DNA of 64,000 nucleotides from NCBI GenBank assembly GCA_030015575.1, contig JASDDO010000026.1:455863096-455927095 (forward strand). Direction: 5' to 3'. A model generated the notes under the pieces. It was not told where the DNA came from, did no database searches, and was given only the letters and a program-made list of their open reading frames with translations. This document shows, in pieces, positions 56,765 through 64,000 of the stretch. Each line of letters opens with the position of its first letter. Positions within the stretch are counted from its first letter, which is position 1. The stretch comes from Agapanthus africanus. Taxonomy: Eukaryota; Streptophyta; Magnoliopsida; Asparagales; Amaryllidaceae. The position numbers were made by a program, and so were the translations under genes.

Positions 56765-57025
56765 GTTTAAAGTATACGGAAAGATATGCAGGTGATTCTA
56801 TGGACCCTCTAGAAGAATGAAACCCTAACTCGACTTAATGACCGTGTGAAACCCTTTGAACCTTAGGGTTTGCGGCAGTTCCGCGGCACCATTAGTGAGG
56901 CTTGGGTTTGCCCTTCTACGGCTGGACCACCGACGCTGTGGCATGTACTCGATGCTATTAAACTGTACCCATGATGTGATCTCTTGGGGGATTATGAGGT
57001 TCTGACGAGTCGATCGGATGATTCG
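56765..57025 (+). other. Copia-leader-like segment inside Gyp2
   Basis: This gypsy interior segment aligns by eye with the leader of Cop5 (about 29605-29850). Shared landmarks in order are GATTCTATGGAC / GAATTCTATGGAC; GAA-AACCCTAACT; the GC-rich hairpin position; GAGGCTTGGGTTTGCCCTTC / GAGGCTTGGGTCGGCCCTTC; and GTGGCATGT / GTGGTATGT. At the hairpin place Gyp2 has AAACCCT (56849-56855) pairing with AGGGTTT (56865-56871), flanked by GCGGCAGTTCCGCGGC. So the region exists in both a copia and a gypsy element. Confidence 0.65.
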
Positions 57026-58380
57026 ACATCATTCGGACATCGTGTGATGGGATGCATTGCTTGGGAGACTCCAGATACGAGGATAGCCGTTGGAGCACAG
57101 TCCATGCAGCCATGATGAGACGAGTCCGAATCAGTCGACATGGAAGCCGAGTGAAGAAAAGAGTTCGCAAGATATTTCGACGAGATGACGTCCCACTCTG
57201 CCGACATCAGAGATGTGATACGCACCCAGAGGCGTTGTATATGAATATATCTTCCAGAAAGAAGCGCGATAAGCATACAGCCGTTCCGGAATGAGAAATT
57301 GTTTCAGCAATAGATGGTGACTTCCGGGCAATTCGGCAGGAATGAGATTTGAGAGAGAACCTCGACAGGACCCTTCTGGAAAACGATACGAGAAGACCTA
57401 GACCCAGGAGTGGTCGTATTACGCACACCCAGCAGGACAGAGTTCGGCATTGTCGACGAGGTAGTTGACCAGGTTCGGATAAAGGAACTTACCCAGATGC
57501 GTTGCGAATTGAGCAAGGACGGTCGAGCGATGAGTATTCCTCCGATGGTTGGGACGTGTTCCCGAGGATCTGTTCGGCCTGACATCTTCTACAGAATGAT
57601 GAAGCTACAGAGTACGCGATTTCGAGTCCGTGCGAGAGACTTCAGATTGACCGTGGCTGAGAACAGTGCAATGCGTAGTAGCTTGGCGTGACGTCATAGT
57701 GGACGACGATAGAGACAGGTGGAACAAGAGGTTCGTGCGAGACACTGACGAGCTGTCATTACTTTCCGTCGAGACTAGAGACCTGATATGATTACAGAGG
57801 CGTTGGGATGCGACCAACTTCCGAGAAAATGTTGTGCTGAGGACACAGATGTCCATTGAGCAAAAAGAGATTATGCAAGAGTACCAGCCTTCGTACAGTT
57901 CGGCTTAGGCATGATTGGAAGAGACCCTGAGCAAGATTCCTTCCAGGACATTGCTGCAATGAAGTTTGCACCCAGGATCAGATGTGTGATGTGCATTCAG
58001 AGAGCCAGAGGCCGACGCCAGTGATATGCTGCCTTACGAGTGGTCGTGAGGATTGACCGAGAGATGACCAGAGGAGTGCCAGAACGGAATCGTCCCCGTT
58101 AGCACACCTGACAGGGCCGATGAGCCGATTGACTGCGAGATAGGTAATCCGCAAAGAAGATAAGGACCCAGAGTCAGAGGACGCCAGACCGTGAGCATGA
58201 GGCAAGTAGATATCCTGCGCTGCTAGCAGTGGATGCACCGACTCCTTCTCGACCTCGAAGGAGGAACTACCGACGACGGTATTGATGATTTGTGATTTTG
58301 TGATGTGATTATCACGTATCCGTCGTTTTGGATTTCGGTATTTTGGGCGTTCTGTTTACATGATTTGGTTTTGATGACCG
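57026..58380 (+). other. Gyp2 interior, non-coding
   Basis: About 1.35 kb where pol should be. No RT, integrase, RNase H or protease motif is visible in any frame. Short open frames (under 100 codons) overlap on both strands and resemble nothing known to me. Confidence 0.55.
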
Positions 58381-58514
58381 AGTTTCATGATATTCGTTTC
58401 ATGCACCCACTGGATATTTATATATTTTGCGCATAGTTATTACATTCGAGGTATTGATTGTGATTTCACGCCTATCTTATACAGTGATTTGATTTACACA
58501 TCCAGCATAGTTTT

Positions 58515-58735
58515 CATGCACCTTTAGTGTTTTGATATACGATTTTGGTGCATGCCAGATGCACTAAATCGGGATTCTTCGTGCATGTCACATGCACCTG
58601 ATTTTTTTTTCTGTCAGGAACGCACGTTGCCTACGACAGATGTTTCGTGCACACCAGTTGCACCTATATGTTGTTTTGTACACCTGTTTGACACATATAT
58701 AGATTTTGATTCCTTGCGCACCAGACGCATAGGAT
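58515..58735 (+). repeat. Degenerate 33-bp minisatellite with a hairpin per unit
   Basis: GTGCATGCCAGATGCAC (58548), GTGCATGTCACATGCAC (58581), GTGCACACCAGTTGCAC (58647) and TGCGCACCAGACGCA (58715) recur at 33 bp or multiples. Each is an inverted repeat with a loop near YRYCASW. Degenerate units fill the gaps (58614 and near 58680). Confidence 0.65.
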
Positions 58736-58893
58736 ATTTTTATATATACGTTTTGTGGATTGATTTCTAGTAGAGCAGTACCCTTTGATGACATTCGTGA
58801 TGTATTGATGTCTCGGAACCCCGACAAATTGGATTTTTGCTGAAATGTTTTGGTAATTGGGGGATTAAATTTAAATTCGGGGACCGAATTTCT

Positions 58894-58908
58894 TTAAGGG
58901 GGGTAGAT
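58894..58908 (+). promoter_or_regulatory. Polypurine tract of Gyp2
   Basis: TTAAGGGGGGTAGAT directly before the 3' LTR, preceded by AATTCGGGGACCGAATTT as in Gyp1. Confidence 0.85.
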
Positions 58909-61900
58909 TGTAACGTTTCAAAATAATAAAATATTATTTTTGGGGATTTTTATAATTTAATATTATTTTATTGAATGTTTTAATATTTTGGTATTATTAA
59001 ATGCAAATAAATAGGAAAAATTTGAGAAAAATTATGGAAATTTCTAAAATAGGGAAATTTAGAGAATTATGACATTTTAAAGTTTTTGTGATTAGTTTGA
59101 CACTAATTTAGTGCTAATCGCGATTAAAAATCGCTAATCGGTTTTTTAGCAATTTTGAGCAAAACATGCACATATCACTTTTTCTACACTTGTGCATTTT
59201 TCTTGTCATGGTTTCTCATTTGGGTTTACTATTTATGTGAGAAGGATTTTGAGAGAAAAAGAAAAGAGGAAGAAAAGAAAATGGAAAAGAAAAGGGAATA
59301 TAATATGAGGTTTGGTGAGAGAGAGGTATGGGCTCTTTTGACCTTGAGACTTAGCCATTTCTCCCATCATTTCCCTCCCTCTTCTTCCTTCTACTGCTGC
59401 TGCTCCTCCCTCACTCCCCTCCCTCTTCAACTCCTCAAATCACCATGAAAGCAAACTCAAAAACCCTAATCCCATTTCACTAAAAAGATGCACAAGCTCA
59501 AGACCTACATGATGGACCAAGAAAGCATGGATTTTGGCCACTAGGGGCAACTCAAGAATTTTCTTGAGTTACCAATTGAGGTAATTTCTGGACCATTAGC
59601 TAAATTGTAGCATTTCCTTTAACCCCAAGTTAAGATTATATCGATATTGTGTGATATTATGGACTTGATGAAAACCTAGTTAGGGTTGTGGTGAATTATG
59701 GGTTGTAATATGAAATTGAGCTCGGTTAAGGTTATACCAACACCTTAGTGTTTGAATTGGAACCCAAAACCTGAAGCTAAAACCAGAATACGGATTTTTG
59801 AAACCGATATCGGGGAAATTGTGAAATCTGTGTAGTGTTTATTGAATCTGCTTTTACCCCGAGACTCTGAAAATAAAATTGAGTGGATAGAGATATGTGC
59901 AGGCACACAGGAAGCTACCACCAAGACCCCAGCTCCCACTTCTTCTTCCCGGCCGCCAATTTCTCCCAATTGGCCGCAAATTGCGGCCTGGGTCCCACCA
60001 TTTTGTCTCGTTTTTGTTCTGTAGCTCCTGCATGTTCATGTTAGGCCCCTGGTATATATAGATTTGTATAAAGTGACCTAGGGTGAAATCTGGGACATAT
60101 TTCCTAAGTTGCTGTTTTGGATTCGTGTTTCCGTATTCCGTATTTTTGGTTCTGCAATTGTGGATTGTGTTTTGCCTCGACTATTTGGCATTTATACGAC
60201 GATATAGAGGATGTGTTGATGGTTTTGAAGGCGTGCCATGGGTTTTGACCTATAGGCCCCTTATCGTATCGTTTTGGGATTTCATATGCCGTTTTAGCTT
60301 GGATTTGGTTTTAATGCGCATATACGATATTTTGATGTGTAGGTACCCATGAAGACTTCGGGATGACAAGCAAAACGCGTGGTGGCATCGAAAGATAAAG
60401 ACGCAGGTGAGTAGATTATATCTACAGGGGGAAGTCGGGTGGATGGCGTATAGCACCCCCGCAGTCCGTAGATAGTATACTATGTAGTTTATTTATGTGA
60501 TAGTTGCAGTGTGTTATGGTTAGTTAGAGATAGGAATAACTAGCGTAGTTCCTAGTTGCGAGCTCTAGGATAGATTTACACCTACACGCACACCTTTGCA
60601 TATTACCTATACTTGCACGGTGTTAATGATGATATTGGATGACTTGGAGGTGAGTCGATGTTATTGGGCTTTGTGCCGCGAGATCGGTGATGTGATATGA
60701 TTCGTATTTGGGATACGAAATGTGATTCTTGCAGGCTTGGGATGCGTGTTTACCCCCGCATGCATACTTTATTGATGGTATCGATTTATACTAGACATAA
60801 AATAGTACCCCGGATTATATAATCTGATGATAGTGATACCTGTGATGTGATGAGATAGTGTGATATTGACCCGTACCCAGCTATTGGGATGCCGTACGAC
60901 GATTTACCGTACGAGCCTATATTGATGATAGATCCGCGCTCATGACTCGAGGATGTCAGATGATATACTGTATCGTACGCGATACTACTGAGGTGGGATC
61001 ACCGATTTATATAAATATTTATATATATCGACTCAGATGTTAGGCGGTTTCCTTACTGTAGCTTAGCTTGTTAGTTCAGCCGTATAGTTTAGTGTAGTTG
61101 TTAGATTAGATTAGACTCCTACCTATTTCAAAACTAGCGGGTCGTGGGTATTTTAAAAGACAGGTCAAGGGATCTACGGATATTTCAAAAGGCGTATCTT
61201 TTCATAAAAACACCGTAGCCCTTATTTTCAAAACCCCATGATTCGTGATATTTCAAAAGGCACCATTTGTAGGATTTATATTAGATTAATGCAGATTAGT
61301 TATAGTTGCGTCTAGATTCAGCTCCCACTCTTTTGTGGTTCGCTTTGCATCGCATTCTTATATTATGTTTCATACTCCATTATTGATATCATGCTGTTAG
61401 GACACCAGCACCATTACCGATGTTGCGTATGTACCACGTACACTTACTTGCCGGCTCACACACATCTTCATCGGTAATTGCCATGTCACGTACACCTTAG
61501 AAAATACTATTGCTTGACATAACCTATTAGCTAATAGTTTAGACATTGTAGTTATTACCTGCTACTTCATGCATACTGTTATTCATTGTTATGCCGCATT
61601 CATGGATTCTCATGTATATATTCACTATTTTACGTGTTACTGAGGTTTTGGATTTGGATTTCCGTGAGATTTTCTGGATTTGGAGGAAAACCGCAAAAAC
61701 ACAAATAAACATTTTCTCTCTTTAAAATAAAAGTGCGGTTTTCCCATGATGTATGAGTCGTCCACCATGAGTTTGCTGATGGATTTGGAAACCCGATTCG
61801 AGGAGACGGATGAACCGTTTCGGGTACATGATGGACCCGGTGCGGTACCCCGGGGCAAGAGGAATGTGGTGATGACGTTGAGCCTGGCAGGGGAGCACTG

Positions 61901-63032
61901 CCGACCGGTGATTTTACCCGACGCGTCGGATATCCGGAGGATACCGTCATGGTCTTGAGATTGATGGTAGGGGCCGGTCTGGACTGACGGCGCCCTAGAT
62001 ATTGATGATTGAGACATTGAGATATCGAGATATTTGGATTACGTTTTGTGCCGATGTTAGGCACTGTTTTATGCTGATTTCATTATGATAACTCATTTTA
62101 AAGGCTACAAAGGGAATCTCACTAAATTATGCAAATAGTTTCTTCATTACATGTATTCTGTTCTCATGCATTTATACCTCATTCATATGATATATTGTTA
62201 CCTGAGGCACTGACACATGCACTTGAGATTACACTTGGGTTAGATATTTACCCTAGCCTTGTTATAGGCTGCTTGTTATATTGAGGATTTTGTACTGATC
62301 GTTTTGACCTAGGATCATGTCTTGCTTTCGGTTTCTGCTTGTAGATATTCTCTATTCACGAGTTGGCAACTCACCCCCGTTGTGCCACAGTTCTTGCAGG
62401 TTTTGCCGTACAGGTTCCTTTGCGGCATTTCTGGCACATCGCTTTTTTGAGGGTAAATTGCATTTGGTAGGTGGTTTTCTTTTGCATCAAGAACGACCAT
62501 TGTACTTATATTATTCTTTGTATCTAGAATTTCCATCAACCAAATTTGTATATTATTTCAGACTCAGACTTTAGTGATGTATTATTTGGCCTTAGAGTCG
62601 CGCTTAGTAGTATTGCGGTTTTCATGCTTACTGTGTTTCTTTTGGGATTTGATCCTCGCCACTCGGCGTTGTATATTATCATTGCTTGTGTGGTTGTGGC
62701 CGTCAATTGACGAAGAGCTAGCTCCCGCTTGGGGATGCCTTTTATCATTGCATATATTGTTATTCTTGTTGTACTCCATTCGGGGCCAGTTTTACAAAAG
62801 AAACTCTGCCGAAATTTTTAGAAAAGACTTTACTGTTTTTAAAATGCATATTCGGCTTAGTATTTAAAAACCTTGACTTCAAACATGTTTTCCTTCACTT
62901 CTTTAAACCAGTTTCTTCACTTACTCTTAAATGGTTTTAGATTTCTGGGCTTTTGGCTTACTTGGATCAGATGGAGTCCTATAGACTTCATATGGTTCAA
63001 GGGCCAGTCACGTGCTCTTTCGGGTCGTGACA
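58909..63032 (+). repeat. Gyp2 3' LTR
   Basis: 4124 bp, same length as the 5' LTR, with offsets of 7503 bp throughout. Confidence 0.93.
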
Positions 63033-63037
63033 GTAAC
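63033..63037. repeat. Target-site duplication GTAAC, right of Gyp2
   Basis: Second copy of 51401-51405. Confidence 0.93.
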
Positions 63038-63195
63038 GCCAGGGTCGTAACGGCCGGCATGAATCTCGCGCCCGCCAGCCCATGGCTGCCACTATATAAT
63101 CCCATCTCTCAGACGACTCAGGTAAGCCAATTTGACCATAATAGGCCATTACTCTGCCAAAATACCCCGTCTAACTTGATCGTCGGAGGGTCCTC
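63038..63195 (+). repeat. Older LTR fragment, right part
   Basis: Continues the fragment broken at 51405. It has a TATA-like TATATAA (63093-63099) followed by CTCTCAGACGACTCAGGTAA and then ACTTGATCGTCGGAGGG. That order of TATA box, CT-rich stretch and GTCGGAGG motif resembles the R/U5 end of plant gypsy LTRs. Family uncertain. Confidence 0.45.
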
Positions 63196-64000
63196 CGTCA
63201 CCACCCAAATTAGGCATATGACCGGCAATTAAACTACGTAACGTCAACAGGCGTAACACAATTTAAGTAAGCCGAAAACCCAGCAATCTAAACCATTACA
63301 AGACGGAAAAGATAGAACACATTTAAAATCTCGACGCAAAACTTAAACTTAAGTTTGTTTCCATAAAATTTTCGGCAGCATCTCCTTTGTAAAAGCTAGC
63401 CCCGAAACGGGTACAAACATAAGATATAAGTAAAGCATCCCCAAACGGGAGCAAATCTCGCCCAACGGTGAAAACAACCACCACAACAGATATACGACGC
63501 CGTAGGGAAGAAATGAGATAATCCACATAAATAAAGGCCGGCTCACACGAGCACGACAACCAGAGTCATAAGAATATACAACATCGATCCTCACAACCCG
63601 TCTCTAAGTCAATACATGAAGGTGGTAGATGGAGAGTACCAGATATAAGAAATCTACAATGTATATCATCGGATAACCGCAACCCACCTAAAGCAAACGG
63701 CCTCACAGCCAAACGTAGCGATATCCGCAAAAGTAGAGATAATAAGGCGCCCTTCCGCAACCACCCTGAAGATTAGACCTGAAATACCCTGCGGCACAAC
63801 GGGGGAGGGGGTGAGTTGCCAACTCGTGAAAAGTAAATAACATCATACTGTAATCGCAAGTATGCACTAACAGTGATAAACAATCATACGTACTCTGGTA
63901 GCATAAATATGGCAATATGAATATGCAACTATCATGGTCAAGGTACACCACCAGGGTACAATATCTACACGAATCAATGCATATCAACTAAATACTGAGT
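63196..64000 (-). repeat. Gyp3: gypsy LTR fragment, continues off-window
   Basis: It aligns in the same orientation with the left part of the Gyp1 5' LTR: CGTCACCACCC...GGCAATTAA against TGTCACGACCC...GGCACTTAA, then AATTTTCGGCAGCATCTCC, CGAAACGGGTACAAAC and GCATCCCCAAACGGGAGC. No primer-binding site precedes 63196, so this edge is the outer end of a 3' LTR or a solo LTR on the - strand. Open frames inside are not genes. Confidence 0.65.
63793..63827 (-). promoter_or_regulatory. Conserved gypsy LTR motif with GAGTTGGCAACTC (Gyp3)
   Basis: The palindrome and flanking GCACAACGGGGG are kept, with six extra bases (GAGGGG type) between them. Confidence 0.55.

Larger units (their letters stand above)
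51406..63032 (+). mobile_element. Gyp2: gypsy-type element with long LTRs and no coding capacity
   Basis: 11,627 bp between GTAAC duplications. Two 4124-bp LTRs (by eye 25-30 differences) enclose 3379 bp with primer-binding site and polypurine tract but no intact gag or pol. LTR ends, PBS spacing, leader and PPT motifs tie it to the Gyp1 family. Long LTRs, recent movement and a non-coding interior fit the class called LARD (large retrotransposon derivative). It depends on proteins from a related gypsy element. Confidence 0.9.

Noticed and set aside
57026-58380. Captured host gene inside Gyp2.
   Set aside because: Short frames such as 57410-57691 show no domain, no splice-consistent exons and many stops. 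I cannot support a gene, though a search of the interior against plant proteins could change that.

Overview
The window is repeat-rich DNA from a plant nuclear genome. The evidence is Ty1/copia and Ty3/gypsy (chromovirus-type) long-terminal-repeat retrotransposons whose primer-binding sites match the 3' end of plant initiator tRNA-Met. Coding sequence is heavily eroded. I found no host gene, tRNA, rRNA, CRISPR array or bacterial-style operon. Nothing in the sequence fixes the species; it looks like an angiosperm, probably a eudicot. Element names below (Cop1-6, Gyp1-3) are mine.

Layout, left to right. Cop1 (copia, + strand) covers 1-7042; its 5' part is off the left edge. It sits inside the leader of Cop2 (copia, - strand, 7043-10914), and Cop2 sits inside the left LTR of Gyp1 (gypsy, - strand, 10915-21175). 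Gyp1 sits inside the leader of Cop3 (copia, - strand, 21176-24474). Cop3 is inserted just after the reverse-transcriptase active site of Cop4 (copia, - strand), the oldest host element, whose pieces run from 24475 to 51109. Cop4 also carries Cop5 (copia, + strand, 27314-36796, TSD AAACC) in its leader and Cop6 (copia, - strand, 40131-50533, TSD CGTGG) in its 5' LTR. On the right, an old LTR fragment (51110-51405 plus 63038-63195) is split by Gyp2 (gypsy, + strand, 51406-63032, TSD GTAAC) and abuts a third gypsy LTR, Gyp3 (- strand, 63196-64000). The nest gives an insertion order: Cop4, then Cop3, Cop5 and Cop6; Cop3, then Gyp1, then Cop2, then Cop1.

How the parts work. Every pol region visible is broken, yet Cop6 and Gyp2 have almost identical LTRs, so they moved recently using enzymes supplied by other copies. 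Cop1 and Cop6 share the same pol lesions and therefore multiplied after breaking. No copy of the copia family shows a gag gene. A long non-coding leader occupies its place and ends at a strong 3' splice-site signal just before the protease frame.

The most interesting signal is in that leader. Three consecutive stem-loops occur in four independent copies. Their outer stems differ in sequence but keep pairing, through compensatory and G-U changes in the sense strand, while the ~20-nt apical part is conserved. A further GC-rich hairpin lies near the primer-binding site, and a version of it occurs inside Gyp2. These are candidate packaging, dimerisation or translation-control RNA structures. All structural statements are by-eye readings, not computed folds.
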